Positions 1 through 8,375 of a DNA stretch of 64,000 nt are shown here, in pieces. Made by a program: the position numbers and the translations under genes. The stretch comes from Metapseudomonas resinovorans DSM 21078 (lineage in GTDB: Bacteria > Pseudomonadota > Gammaproteobacteria > Pseudomonadales > Pseudomonadaceae). Position 1 is the stretch's first letter. Each line of letters starts with the position of its first letter. The notes below the pieces were generated by a model. It saw nothing but the letters and a program-made list of their open reading frames with translations, was not told the DNA's origin and searched no databases. Location of the stretch: assembly GCF_000423545.1 (NCBI RefSeq), contig NZ_AUIE01000006.1:186001-250000 (forward strand), written 5' to 3'.

Positions 1-25
1 AATTGCGCTCGCGCCACTGACCCTC

Positions 26-1081
26 ATGCCGCAACGAAAAATCATCCACATTGACTGCGACTGCTTCTATGCCGCCATCGAGATGCGCGATGACCCGGCG
101 TTGGCGGGCAAACCCCTGGCAGTTGGCGGCTCTCCGGACAAGCGCGGGGTCGTGGCGACCTGCAATTACGACGCGCGCGCCTACGGGGTGCGCTCGGCGA
201 TGCCGATGCGTACGGCGGTCAAGCTGTGTCCGGACCTGACCATCGTCCGGCCGCGGATGGATGTCTATAAAGGTGTCTCGCGGCAGATCCACCAGATTTT
301 CCGCGACTACACCGAGATCATCGAGCCGCTGTCCCTGGACGAGGCCTACCTGGACGTCTCCGACAGCCCGCACTTCAATGGCAGCGCCACGCGCATCGCC
401 CAGGAGATTCGCCGACGGGTGGCGGCGGAGCTGCACATCACGGTGTCCGCCGGCGTGGCGCCGAACAAGTTCATCGCCAAGATCGCCAGTGACTGGCGCA
501 AGCCTGACGGCCTGTACGTGGTGAAGCCGGACCAGGTGGATGAGTTCGTTGCTGCGCTGCCGGTGAACATGTTGCACGGCGTAGGCAAGGTGACCGCGGA
601 GAAGCTGGCGCGCCTCGGCGTGCGCACCTGCGCAGACCTGCGGGATTGGAACAAGCTGGCGCTGGCGCGGGAGTTTGGAAGCTTCGGCGAGCGGCTCTAC
701 AACCTGGCGCGGGGTCAGGATGATCGCATCGTGCAGGTCGATAACCGGCGGCAGTCCATCAGTGTGGAGAACACCTACGACCAGGATCTACCCAACCTGG
801 ACGCTTGCCTGGAGCGGCTGCCGGCCTTGCTGGACGAGCTGCGTGGACGCATGGCGCGACTGGACAGCACCTACAAGCCGGACAAACCCTTCGTGAAGCT
901 GAAGTTCCATGACTTCACCCAGACGACGCTGGAGCAGGCTGGCGCCCGCCGTGATCTGGACAGCTATCGGCAGTTGCTCAGTGCGGCGTTTGCCCGGGGC
1001 GACAAGCCGGTGCGCTTGATCGGCGTGGGCGTGAGGTTGCAGGACCTGCGCGGTGCGCACGAGCAACTGAACCTGTTCTGA
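26..1081 (+). CDS. dinB: DNA polymerase IV (Y-family translesion polymerase)
   Basis: Error-prone polymerase that copies past damaged or mispaired template positions. At 351 residues it is full length for the family. The metal-binding acids are visible: D10 in the N-terminal IDCDCFYAA block and D105-E106 in SLDEAYLD. Palm and fingers are followed by a helix-hairpin-helix thumb (LHGVGKVTAEKLARLGV, about 184-200) and the little-finger domain. The last five residues, QLNLF, match the beta-clamp-binding pentapeptide, so the enzyme should dock on the sliding clamp. Only 25 bases precede the ATG, so its promoter and any LexA site lie outside the window. Identification is secure. Confidence 0.97.
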   Translation: MPQRKIIHIDCDCFYAAIEMRDDPALAGKPLAVGGSPDKRGVVATCNYDARAYGVRSAMPMRTAVKLCPDLTIVRPRMDVYKGVSRQIHQIFRDYTEIIEPLSLDEAYLDVSDSPHFNGSATRIAQEIRRRVAAELHITVSAGVAPNKFIAKIASDWRKPDGLYVVKPDQVDEFVAALPVNMLHGVGKVTAEKLARLGVRTCADLRDWNKLALAREFGSFGERLYNLARGQDDRIVQVDNRRQSISVENTYDQDLPNLDACLERLPALLDELRGRMARLDSTYKPDKPFVKLKFHDFTQTTLEQAGARRDLDSYRQLLSAAFARGDKPVRLIGVGVRLQDLRGAHEQLNLF

Positions 1082-1097
1082 TGCGCGACCTGCTGTT

Positions 1098-1224
1098 CTG
1101 CAGGGGCGAATTCATTCGCTATGTCTGCGTTAGCTGTTGCGAGAGATTTGCCATCGGGCCAAGTGCTTTGTAGGAGCTGCAGGTGCTTGCAACACGTAAT
1201 ACAGACAGAGCCAATTCATTCGCC
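1098..1224. repeat. REP/MITE-like intergenic element, copy 1
   Basis: Starts CTGCAGGGGCGAATTCATT, runs through the shared block TCTGCGTTAGCTGTTGCGAG, and ends with an imperfect inverted copy of its start (CAGAGCCAATTCATTCGCC). Related copies lie at about 15437-15602 (opposite orientation) and 22012-22133. This copy has lost most of the central palindrome: GTAGGAGCTG is present but its inverted partner is not. It lies in the gap between convergent dinB and the META lipoprotein gene. Repeat identity is by direct comparison. The mobile-element class is inferred. Confidence 0.75.
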
Positions 1225-1289
1225 AAGCAGGCCGAAGGTCTGCCTTTCGACGCCGCGAGGGGCAGCGATGCTGCCCTTGGCGAATGAAT
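1213..1289. repeat. Long inverted repeat between dinB and the META gene
   Basis: AATTCATTCGCCAAG at 1213-1227 has a perfect inverted copy at 1275-1289. Between them sit two smaller palindromes, GCAGGCCGAAGGTCTGC near 1227-1244 and GGCAGCGATGCTGCC near 1260-1274. RNA from either strand could fold into a branched hairpin. No T-run follows, so it is not a classic intrinsic terminator, although it could stop convergent transcription. The arm sequence is the same one that forms the outer edge of repeat copy 1. Confidence 0.65.
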
Positions 1290-1327
1290 TCACCTCTACA
1301 TGGAAAGGACGGAGCGGCAGGAGGCGA

Positions 1328-1735
1328 TCAGCCTTCCACCGGCCACAGCCGGATCGGCTTGCCTTCGGCTGGCCACAGGCGCAGCTGGTCGATGGGCGAA
1401 ATGTCCCAGCGCTGGACCTTGCCCAGGGCGTCGAGGAAGCGCTGTTCCTGCTCCATCAGCGCGGGGGCGCACATCTTGCGGGTGCTGCCGGCGGCGCCGA
1501 AGGTCAGTTGGCCGCCTTCCAGGGTGTAGGACGCGAACCAGTGGTTACAGCCGGCATTGCCGTAGGCGCGGTTGTCGTCGCCCAGGGTGATGGTCAGGTG
1601 GCTACGGTCGATCAGCGGGCGTTCGCCGATCCATTCCACCTGGTATGTCGTGCCGGTCTCCAGCTGCGGGCGATCGGTCGCGCAACCGGCGAGGGTAGCG
1701 GCCAGTGCGGCCAGCAGCAGGGCTTTCTTGGTCAT
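1328..1735 (-). CDS. META/HslJ-like lipoprotein
   Basis: A 135-residue exported protein. It opens with a signal peptide ending in a lipobox (L15-A16-G17-C18), so the mature form should be lipid-anchored. The remainder resembles the META (DUF306) fold of heat-shock protein HslJ: short, strand-rich, with a NAGCNHWFASYTLEGGQL block near residues 60-80 and an MCAPALMEQEQRFLDAL block near 90-105. The two cysteines in those blocks are typical of the family. Its job is unknown; HslJ has been linked to novobiocin resistance in E. coli. It ends a two-gene unit whose first gene (1732-2172) overlaps it by 4 bases. Confidence 0.8.
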   Translation of the reverse strand: MTKKALLLAALAATLAGCATDRPQLETGTTYQVEWIGERPLIDRSHLTITLGDDNRAYGNAGCNHWFASYTLEGGQLTFGAAGSTRKMCAPALMEQEQRFLDALGKVQRWDISPIDQLRLWPAEGKPIRLWPVEG

Positions 1736-2172
1736 TCAGCGTCCTCCTGACGACAGTTCGGGCAGTAGTGCTTGCCAGCGTGGCTGCGCCAGCCCAGCTC
1801 GGCGATGCGCGCTTCGGCGGCCGGTGCCTGGGCCTGTTTGCCAAGGCCGCCGTCGACGGCGAACTCGAAGTCCAGGCGTGCGCCGCAGGCGTCGCAGTCT
1901 ACATGCCAGTTGTGAATCGAAAGTTCCTTGAAGACCGGGCCCTTGGCTACCGCCAGCCATTGGCCGGGCGGGTTGATCAGGTGGCGGACCTTGTCCACGG
2001 ACAGGCGCATGCTGAGGTCACGGCTGCCCTTGAGGGTCACCAGCAGGGTGTCGCCGGCTTGGATCGAGCCGCCAGTACCCGTGACTTGGTAGAGACCCGG
2101 TGAGAGGGCGCGGCATTCGTTCAGGGTGTGGGCGGGGTTGAGCAGGTTGTAACGGAAATCGTGTTCGGCCAT
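1732..2172 (-). CDS. Conserved hypothetical protein with C-terminal zinc-ribbon cysteines
   Basis: A 146-residue soluble protein with no signal peptide. The start at 2172 (MAEHDFRY) is chosen because CCGGAGGACCT sits just upstream; the frame is open further but lacks another ribosome site. It carries two CxxC pairs, CDACG and CPNC, about 50 residues apart, as in a zinc ribbon. The N-terminal half is a small strand-rich domain. I do not recognise a named family. The 4-base overlap with the downstream META lipoprotein gene suggests coupled translation. Confidence 0.8.
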   Translation of the reverse strand: MAEHDFRYNLLNPAHTLNECRALSPGLYQVTGTGGSIQAGDTLLVTLKGSRDLSMRLSVDKVRHLINPPGQWLAVAKGPVFKELSIHNWHVDCDACGARLDFEFAVDGGLGKQAQAPAAEARIAELGWRSHAGKHYCPNCRQEDAE

Positions 2173-2207
2173 AGGTCCTCCGGAAGCGCCGCGCATCCTA
2201 TCACGGC

Positions 2208-3191
2208 CTAGGCGTCCACCTGATTGCATGGTCGCCCGGCGGCCCATGCGGTGATGTTGTCCAGGGTGGTGCGGGCGATGGCGGACAGGGCTTCGCGGGT
2301 GAGGAAGGCCTGGTGCGCGGTGACGATCACGTTGGGGAACGTGAGCAGCCGCGCGAGCACGTCATCCTGCAGGGGAAGGTCGGATCGGTCTTCGAAGAAC
2401 AGGTTGGCTTCTTCTTCATACACATCCAGGCCGAGGTAGCCGAGCTGGCCGGACTTCAGTGCGTCGATCAGCGCCGGGGTGTCGACCAGGGCGCCGCGCC
2501 CGGTGTTGATCAGCATGGCGCCGCGTTTCATCTGCTCCAGGCTCTGGGCGTTCACCAGGTGGCGGGTGGCGTCGTTGAGCGGGCAGTGCAGGCTGATGAT
2601 ATCGCTGTTGGCGAGCAGTTCCGGCAGGTCGACGTAGATCGCCCCAAGGGCCTCGACGCTGGCATTGCGCTGCGGGTCGAAGGCCAGCAGGCCGCAGCCG
2701 AAGCCGGCCATGATGCGGGCAAAGGTGGCCCCTATCTGACCGGTACCCATGACGCCGACGGTCTTGCCCACCAGGTCGAAGCCGGTCAGCCCGTGAAGGG
2801 TGAAGTCGCCTTCGCGGGTACGGTTGTAGGCGCGGTGCAGGCGTCGGTTGAGGGCCAGGATCAGCGCCACTGCATGCTCGGCGACGGCGTGGGGAGAGTA
2901 GGCCGGTACCCGTACCACGGTCAGGCCCAGGCGTTTGGCGGCGGCCAGGTCCACGTGGTTGTAGCCGGCCGAACGCAACGCGATCAGTCGGGTGCCGCCG
3001 TTGGCCAGGCGCTCCAGCGCAGCAGCGGAGAGGTCGTCGTTGATGAAGGCGCAGACCACGTCGAACCCGTTGGCCAGGGCTGTGGTGTCGAGCGTCAGCC
3101 GCGCCTGCTGGAAGTGCAGTTCGAAAGTGGGGCAGGCGCCGAGGAAGCTTTCGCGGTCATAGGCCTGGCTGCTGAACAGAATGGTGCGCAT
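2208..3191 (-). CDS. ldhA: D-lactate dehydrogenase (fermentative, NAD-dependent 2-hydroxyacid dehydrogenase)
   Basis: Reduces pyruvate to D-lactate with NADH. The 327-residue protein starts at 3191, where TCAAGGAGAACCC precedes the ATG. The Rossmann motif GVMGTGQIG is near residue 149. The catalytic Arg lies in INTGRGALVDT, the Glu in LDVYEEEANLF, and the His in VTAHQAFLT. Its place beside gacS matches P. aeruginosa ldhA (PA0927), and the sequence fits LdhA better than other 2-hydroxyacid dehydrogenases. It is transcribed in the same direction as gacS, about 60 bases downstream of it. Confidence 0.93.
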   Translation of the reverse strand: MRTILFSSQAYDRESFLGACPTFELHFQQARLTLDTTALANGFDVVCAFINDDLSAAALERLANGGTRLIALRSAGYNHVDLAAAKRLGLTVVRVPAYSPHAVAEHAVALILALNRRLHRAYNRTREGDFTLHGLTGFDLVGKTVGVMGTGQIGATFARIMAGFGCGLLAFDPQRNASVEALGAIYVDLPELLANSDIISLHCPLNDATRHLVNAQSLEQMKRGAMLINTGRGALVDTPALIDALKSGQLGYLGLDVYEEEANLFFEDRSDLPLQDDVLARLLTFPNVIVTAHQAFLTREALSAIARTTLDNITAWAAGRPCNQVDA

Positions 3192-3250
3192 GGGTTCTCC
3201 TTGAGTGTTCAGCAGCATAGCTGGCGGTTGGCCATTGCACGTGCCCTGGG

Positions 3251-6013
3251 TCAAGCCTCCAGTCGTGCCACCTCGGCCAGGCGGGCGATGGCCGCATCCA
3301 ATTCTTCAAGGGCCTGCGGGGCAGCCGGGTCGTTTTGCTTGAGCAGCGTTTCGCTGCGCTGGCAGGCGGCGCGCAGTTGCGGTACGCCGCAGTAACGGGT
3401 TGCACCGTGCAGGCGGTGGACCCGCTCCAGAAGGCTGGTGCGATCGCCGCTGCGCGAGGCCTGCTGGATGGCTTCGCGGTCGGCGTCGAGGGAAGCCAGC
3501 AGCATGGACAGCATGTCGGCTGCCAGATCGGCCTTGCCGGCCGCCAGGCGCAGCCCTTCCTCCGGATCCAGTACCTCCAGGCCGTTGTCGTAATGGCTTT
3601 CTCTGCCCTGGCCCTGGCGTTGCGTCGGCTGACTGCCGAGGCTGAGGCCACTCCACTTGAGCACCACCTGGGCCAATTGGCGTTCGCCAATGGGTTTGGT
3701 CAGGTAGTCATCCATGCCGCCCTGGAGCAGGGCGCGCTTTTCGTTGGTCAGGGCATGAGCGGTCAGGGCGACGATGGGCACCGGATCGATGCGTTGCTCG
3801 CTCTCCCAGCGGCGAATCGCTTCGGTGGCCTGGGTGCCGTCCATGCCGGGCATCTGCACGTCCATCAGGACCAGGTCGAAGCGCTCGCGCTGCACCGCTT
3901 CCACGGCGGCGAAACCGCTGTCGACCGCTTGGACCTCAGCCCCCATGTCGCTCAGCAGGGTCTGCACCAGGAGGAGGTTGGCCGGGTTGTCGTCAACGCA
4001 GAGCAGCCTTGGCGCGCGGCTGTTGTTCGGTTGCGGCAGGTCGATGCGCGGCGGACGCGGGCTGACCAGGCCACTCAGGGCCTGTTGCAGCTTGAGGGTG
4101 CAAGCCGGTTTGGCCTGCAACTGGCTGTGGGCTTCGGGCAGGGCTCGGTGATAAAGCACCTGCTCGGTGGTGGGGCAGAGCACCAGGCTCTTGCAGCCGA
4201 GCTGCTCCAGTTCCCAGGCCCGTTGGCTGAGCTGCTCTGGCGAGAGCGTCTGGACGTCCGCACCGATCACGGCGAGGCCGATGGGGCGGTTGCTCAGGCG
4301 GCGCGCGGCGACGTCGTCGACCAGGGTGTCGATGCTGGGGTAGTCCAGCACCTCCAGGCCGCAATCTTCCAACTGATGGTGCAGCGATTGGCGGGTCAGC
4401 TCCTGGGGTTCGAGCACCGCCACGCGGCGGCCGTCGAGACTGTGCTGGGTGGCGTCGTCGATCTCGTCCAGGGATTTGGGCAGGCTGAGGGTGATCCAGA
4501 ACTCCGAGCCCACGCCGGGCGTACTGCTGACGCCGATCTCGCCGCCCATCTGTTCGATCAGGCGCTTGGAGATCACCAGGCCAAGACCGGTGCCGCCGGC
4601 CTGGCGGGAGAGGGAGTTGTCAGCCTGGGTGAGGGCCTGGAACAGGGCGCGCAAGTCCGCGTCGGTGAGGCCGATACCAGTGTCCTGCACGCTGATGCGC
4701 AGTTGCGCCAGTTCGTCATCGCTGTCGTCCTCGAGCATGGCGCGCACAGCGATGGTGCCTTCGCGGGTGAACTTGATGGCGTTGCTGACCAGGTTGGTCA
4801 GCACCTGCTTGAGGCGCATCGGGTCACCCATCAGCTGCAGCGGGGTGTCGCGGTAGACCAGGCTGACGAGCTCCAGGCGCTTCTCGTGCGCGGCCGGGGC
4901 GAGGATGGTCAGGGTGTCCTGGACCAGATCGCGGAGATTGAACGGGATGTTCTCCAGGACCAGCTTGCCGGCCTCGATCTTCGAGAAATCGAGCACCTCG
5001 TTGATGATGCCCAGCAGGCTGTCGGCGGATTTCTCGATGGTGTTCAGGTAGTCCTGCTGACGCGAGGTGAGGTCGCTTTTCTTCAGCAGGTTGGTGAATC
5101 CGAGGATGCCATTGAGAGGGGTGCGGATCTCGTGGCTCATGTTGGCGAGGAACTCGGACTTGATGCGGCTCGCCTCCAGGGCCTCCTTGCGTGCCAGGTC
5201 CAGTTCGATGTTCTGGATCTCGATGGTCTCGAGGTTCTGGCGAACGTCCTCGGTGGCCTGGTCGATGTTGTGCTGCAACTCTTCCTGTGCCGTCTGCAAG
5301 GCCTCGGCCATGCGGTTGATGCCTGAGGCCAGCTCATCCAGCTCATGGCTGCCCAGGGGCGGCAGGCGGGTTTCCAGGCGGCCTTCCTTGAGCAGCGCGA
5401 CGCCCTGTTTGATGCGCCGCAGCGGGTCGTTGATGGCGCGGCTCATGCGCAAGGCCAGCAGGGCGGTGACGCCCAGGCCGGTGGTGATCAGCAGCAGGCT
5501 GGCGAGCAGGCTTCGATAACCGCGGAGCAGGGTGCCCTGGTGGGACATCTCCAGCTCCACCCAGCCCAGCAGGTTGTCGTTGGACAGCGGTGCGTTGTCG
5601 CCGGACAGCACCCGGTGACGCTCGAACACGGGCTGCAGGAATCGGGTGGCATCGGTGTTGCTCTTCAGGGCGAGGTTGTCGCCCTCGCCGTCAGGGCTCT
5701 CATTGAGCATGCGCGGCCCGGCGTGGGCGAGGCGCTTGTGGTCGGCGCCAATGAAGCTCACCGAGCGCACATCAGCCTGATCCAGTGCGTGGTCGGCAAT
5801 CCGCTCCAGCAGCACGGCATCGCCGCGGATCAGGGCGGGCGCGGCGAGTGGCGCCAGGTGTTCGGCGATCATCTGGCCGCGTTGAAGTAGTTGGGCTTGC
5901 ATGTCGGCCTGCTGCACCCAGGTGAAATAGCCGCCCAGCACCAGCGCCAGCAGGCTGGTTGGCAGCAGCGTCAGCATGAGCACACGGCCCTTGATGCCCA
6001 GATCCTTGTACAC
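3251..6013 (-). CDS. gacS: GacS hybrid sensor histidine kinase
   Basis: Membrane sensor that phosphorylates GacA and so switches on the small RNAs that titrate RsmA/CsrA, controlling virulence, biofilm and secondary metabolism. The 920-residue protein begins at a GTG with GGGAGGAG upstream. Order: membrane helix about 11-33, periplasmic domain to about 165, second helix 166-189, HAMP, coiled coil, HisKA with H294 in MSHEIRTPLNG, ATPase with NAIKFT (411), DTGIG (444) and GTGLGL (474), receiver with D718, and a C-terminal Hpt with H866 in HRLHG. All phosphorelay residues are intact. A divergent 114-base gap separates it from pirR. Confidence 0.97.
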   Translation of the reverse strand: MYKDLGIKGRVLMLTLLPTSLLALVLGGYFTWVQQADMQAQLLQRGQMIAEHLAPLAAPALIRGDAVLLERIADHALDQADVRSVSFIGADHKRLAHAGPRMLNESPDGEGDNLALKSNTDATRFLQPVFERHRVLSGDNAPLSNDNLLGWVELEMSHQGTLLRGYRSLLASLLLITTGLGVTALLALRMSRAINDPLRRIKQGVALLKEGRLETRLPPLGSHELDELASGINRMAEALQTAQEELQHNIDQATEDVRQNLETIEIQNIELDLARKEALEASRIKSEFLANMSHEIRTPLNGILGFTNLLKKSDLTSRQQDYLNTIEKSADSLLGIINEVLDFSKIEAGKLVLENIPFNLRDLVQDTLTILAPAAHEKRLELVSLVYRDTPLQLMGDPMRLKQVLTNLVSNAIKFTREGTIAVRAMLEDDSDDELAQLRISVQDTGIGLTDADLRALFQALTQADNSLSRQAGGTGLGLVISKRLIEQMGGEIGVSSTPGVGSEFWITLSLPKSLDEIDDATQHSLDGRRVAVLEPQELTRQSLHHQLEDCGLEVLDYPSIDTLVDDVAARRLSNRPIGLAVIGADVQTLSPEQLSQRAWELEQLGCKSLVLCPTTEQVLYHRALPEAHSQLQAKPACTLKLQQALSGLVSPRPPRIDLPQPNNSRAPRLLCVDDNPANLLLVQTLLSDMGAEVQAVDSGFAAVEAVQRERFDLVLMDVQMPGMDGTQATEAIRRWESEQRIDPVPIVALTAHALTNEKRALLQGGMDDYLTKPIGERQLAQVVLKWSGLSLGSQPTQRQGQGRESHYDNGLEVLDPEEGLRLAAGKADLAADMLSMLLASLDADREAIQQASRSGDRTSLLERVHRLHGATRYCGVPQLRAACQRSETLLKQNDPAAPQALEELDAAIARLAEVARLEA

Positions 6014-6127
6014 GCCACTCCTCCCAATGCGCTTTCCGCGCAGTGTAGCGACTCATTGGATGGGAATCTTCCGGCAGTTTTGCCACAATTCGCATACGGT
6101 AATTTTTCGCATTTGCAGGTTATTTTC

Positions 6128-6841
6128 ATGCAGGTCACACCCCGTGCCCCCGCTCGCATCCTTGCCATCGAGGACGATCCCCTGCTGGCAGCCCATTTGC
6201 ACGACCACCTGCGTGGTCGTGGCTTCGATGTCACGCTCCGCCACGACGGCAAGGAGGGCCTGGGGCTGGCCCGCGAGGAAGACTTCGATCTGATCCTCAT
6301 GGACATCCTGCTGCCAGGCTGCAACGGCCTGGACGCGCTCGCCCACTTGCGCCGCGAACGCAAGGTGCCGGTGATCCTGATGTCCGCCCTGGGTGCGGAG
6401 CAGGATCGCATCGCTGGTTTCAGCCAGGGCGCCGACGACTACCTGCCCAAGCCTTTCAGCATGGGGGAGATGGAGGTGCGCATTGAAGCCGTGCTGCGCC
6501 GCGTTGCCTACGAGCGGGTGGAAGCGTCGGTGGAACCCAACCAGGACCCGCAACTGGATTTCGTCGATAACCGCAATGACGTTCGCCTGGGCGAGCAGTG
6601 GGCGGGGTTGACCCCCACCGAGTACCGGCTGCTCGATCTACTCTCGCGCAACGCCGAGGAGGTGCTGAGCAAACCCTTCCTCTATCAGCAGGTGCTGCAC
6701 CGCGCCTTCTCCCAGCATGACCGTGTGCTGGACATGCACGTCAGCCACATTCGCCGCAAGCTGCACGCCGTCGGGTACAGCGCCGGGCGGTTGGAAACGG
6801 TCTGGGGCAAGGGTTACCTGTTGACGCGCCAGCCATCATGA
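6128..6841 (+). CDS. pirR: PirR response regulator (OmpR family)
   Basis: DNA-binding partner of PirS, which in P. aeruginosa activates the PirA receptor gene. 237 residues. The receiver domain has acidic residues E15-D16-D17, the phosphorylated D59 in LMDILLPG, and the lysine in YLPKPFS. A winged-helix output domain with TPTEYRLLDLL and the terminal VWGKGYLL follows. The start at 6128 is chosen by alignment to receiver boundaries; the frame is open upstream but that part is not receiver-like. It overlaps pirS by 4 bases (ATGA), so the two are translationally coupled. Confidence 0.93.
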   Translation: MQVTPRAPARILAIEDDPLLAAHLHDHLRGRGFDVTLRHDGKEGLGLAREEDFDLILMDILLPGCNGLDALAHLRRERKVPVILMSALGAEQDRIAGFSQGADDYLPKPFSMGEMEVRIEAVLRRVAYERVEASVEPNQDPQLDFVDNRNDVRLGEQWAGLTPTEYRLLDLLSRNAEEVLSKPFLYQQVLHRAFSQHDRVLDMHVSHIRRKLHAVGYSAGRLETVWGKGYLLTRQPS

Positions 6842-8190
6842 GGCTGCCCGGGCGCCATTCGCTGTTCTGGAAACTGGCGGTTCTGCTGGTGGCTTTCTGC
6901 TTGCTGGTGCTTTGGCTCAGCCGGTCCTGGAGTGCCTATGTGGAGCTACGTAGCTACCGCCTGACGCAAGCGGCCCGCGAGCAGCTCACGGCCTATGCCC
7001 ATGAGGCGGAAACGGCCTGGATGCGTGGAGGCGCCAGGGGCGTCGATGCCTGGGTCGCGGACATGGCGACCCGCGAGTCGAGTTGGGTAGCGGTGATCGG
7101 CAGCGACCTGCAGTCCCTTGGCAGCCGCCCCTTGAGCGTCGAGGAGCGCAGCCACCTGACCTTCATGCGGCGGATCGACTGGCCCATGAGCAAGCGTGCA
7201 GTCGGATTGCCGACCGTAAGCTTGCCTTTTCCGGGCAATCCGCACGCCGGCCAGTTGGTGATTCAGCTGCCCGAGCGCTTCCTGCCCAGTGGCTTCGGCA
7301 TGGCCTGGCAACTGGTAATCCACGGTCTGGTACCTGGGGCGCTGGCGTTGTTGCTCTGCGTGCTGCTCTATCGCGTGCTGATTTCCCCCCTGACGCATCT
7401 GCGCGAGCAGGCCAACGCCCTGCGCGGAGACCGCCTGGGCACGCGTGTCGACCGGGCGGTCAGTACCCGGCAGGACGAGTTGGGCGAGTTGGGGCGCGCC
7501 TTCGACCATATGGCCGGACGCCTGGAAAACACGGTCGCCTTCCAGCGCCAGTTGCTACGGGACCTGTCCCATGAACTGCGCACCCCCCTCAGTCGCCTGC
7601 GTGTCGCCAGCGAAGGTGCCGACGACATCGAAGCACTGCGCCAGCGCCTGGAACGCGAGGTGCGCAGCATGGAGAGCCTGGTCAACGACACCCTCGAACT
7701 GGTCTGGCTGGACACGGATCGTCCCGAGTTGCCTCTGGAGGAGGTGGAGGTGGCCTCCCTCTGGGAGGTGCTGCGGGAAAACGCGTCCTTCGAAGCGGGT
7801 TGGGATGTGGCTCGCATGCCTTGCGAACTGGGGCCGGAGTGCCGGGTACGTGGCCATCTCAACGGCCTGGCCCAGGCCTTGGAGAACATTCTGCGCAACG
7901 CCATTCGTCATTCGCCGGAGGCTGGCCATGTGCGCCTGGGAGGCCGTCAGGACGGGGGGCGCTGGCATCTCTGGGTCGATGATGAAGGCCCCGGAGTCGC
8001 CGACAGTCAGCTGGAAACCATCTTCATGCCCTTCACCCGGCTGGCGGCTGAAAGGCCAGGCGGCGATGGCTTCGGCCTGGGGCTGTCCATCGCCAGAAGC
8101 ATGGTGCGCCTTCAGGGCGGCGAACTCTGGGCGGAAAACACAGGCACCGGTCTGCGCATGAACCTGCGGCTGCAAACGTATACTTTGTAA
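6838..8190 (+). CDS. pirS: PirS sensor histidine kinase
   Basis: Inner-membrane kinase paired with PirR. 450 residues. Membrane helices lie near residues 11-30 and 157-180 and flank a periplasmic sensing loop of about 125 residues. HAMP follows (about 180-232), then HisKA with H245 in LSHELRTPLSRL. The ATPase has the N box in ENILRNAIRHS, DDEGPGV, and GDGFGLGLSIAR. It precedes pirA with no other gene between, matching the PAO1 order PA0929-PA0931. The stimulus is not evident from the sequence; iron-siderophore status is the usual assumption. Confidence 0.93.
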   Translation: MRLPGRHSLFWKLAVLLVAFCLLVLWLSRSWSAYVELRSYRLTQAAREQLTAYAHEAETAWMRGGARGVDAWVADMATRESSWVAVIGSDLQSLGSRPLSVEERSHLTFMRRIDWPMSKRAVGLPTVSLPFPGNPHAGQLVIQLPERFLPSGFGMAWQLVIHGLVPGALALLLCVLLYRVLISPLTHLREQANALRGDRLGTRVDRAVSTRQDELGELGRAFDHMAGRLENTVAFQRQLLRDLSHELRTPLSRLRVASEGADDIEALRQRLEREVRSMESLVNDTLELVWLDTDRPELPLEEVEVASLWEVLRENASFEAGWDVARMPCELGPECRVRGHLNGLAQALENILRNAIRHSPEAGHVRLGGRQDGGRWHLWVDDEGPGVADSQLETIFMPFTRLAAERPGGDGFGLGLSIARSMVRLQGGELWAENTGTGLRMNLRLQTYTL

Positions 8191-8204
8191 ATTAGATTTA
8201 CTCT

Positions 8205-8228
8205 CAAATAGGAATAAATAGCATTTGC
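8205..8228. promoter_or_regulatory. AT-rich imperfect palindrome upstream of pirA, candidate Fur or PirR site
   Basis: CAAAT...ATTTG forms a 23-base imperfect palindrome in an otherwise GC-rich gap. The 16-mer AATAAATAGCATTTGC (8213-8228) matches 13 of 16 positions in the site upstream of piuC (15367-15382, minus strand). It matches the 19-base Fur consensus at only about half its positions. Which protein binds is therefore inference. Confidence 0.4.
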
Positions 8229-8375
8229 GCCAATTCCCGAGCCGACAGCGGGGCAGGCCGGATAGTTCCGGCCAGGCAGGGCGCATTCGCCATCTGATCC
8301 TTTAGCTCGACGTGTCGCCCTTCACAGGGCGCCGTTTCCTTCGGCCCGGGTTCACCCGCGTCAAGGAGATGGAGC

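Noticed and set aside
1121-1750. A 209-codon open frame on the plus strand over repeat copy 1 and the META gene
   Set aside because: It reads through the repeat and opposite the META gene, whose lipobox and domain pattern are clear.
3335-5326. A 663-codon open frame on the plus strand over gacS
   Set aside because: Antisense to the fully intact GacS kinase. No motif and no ribosome site.
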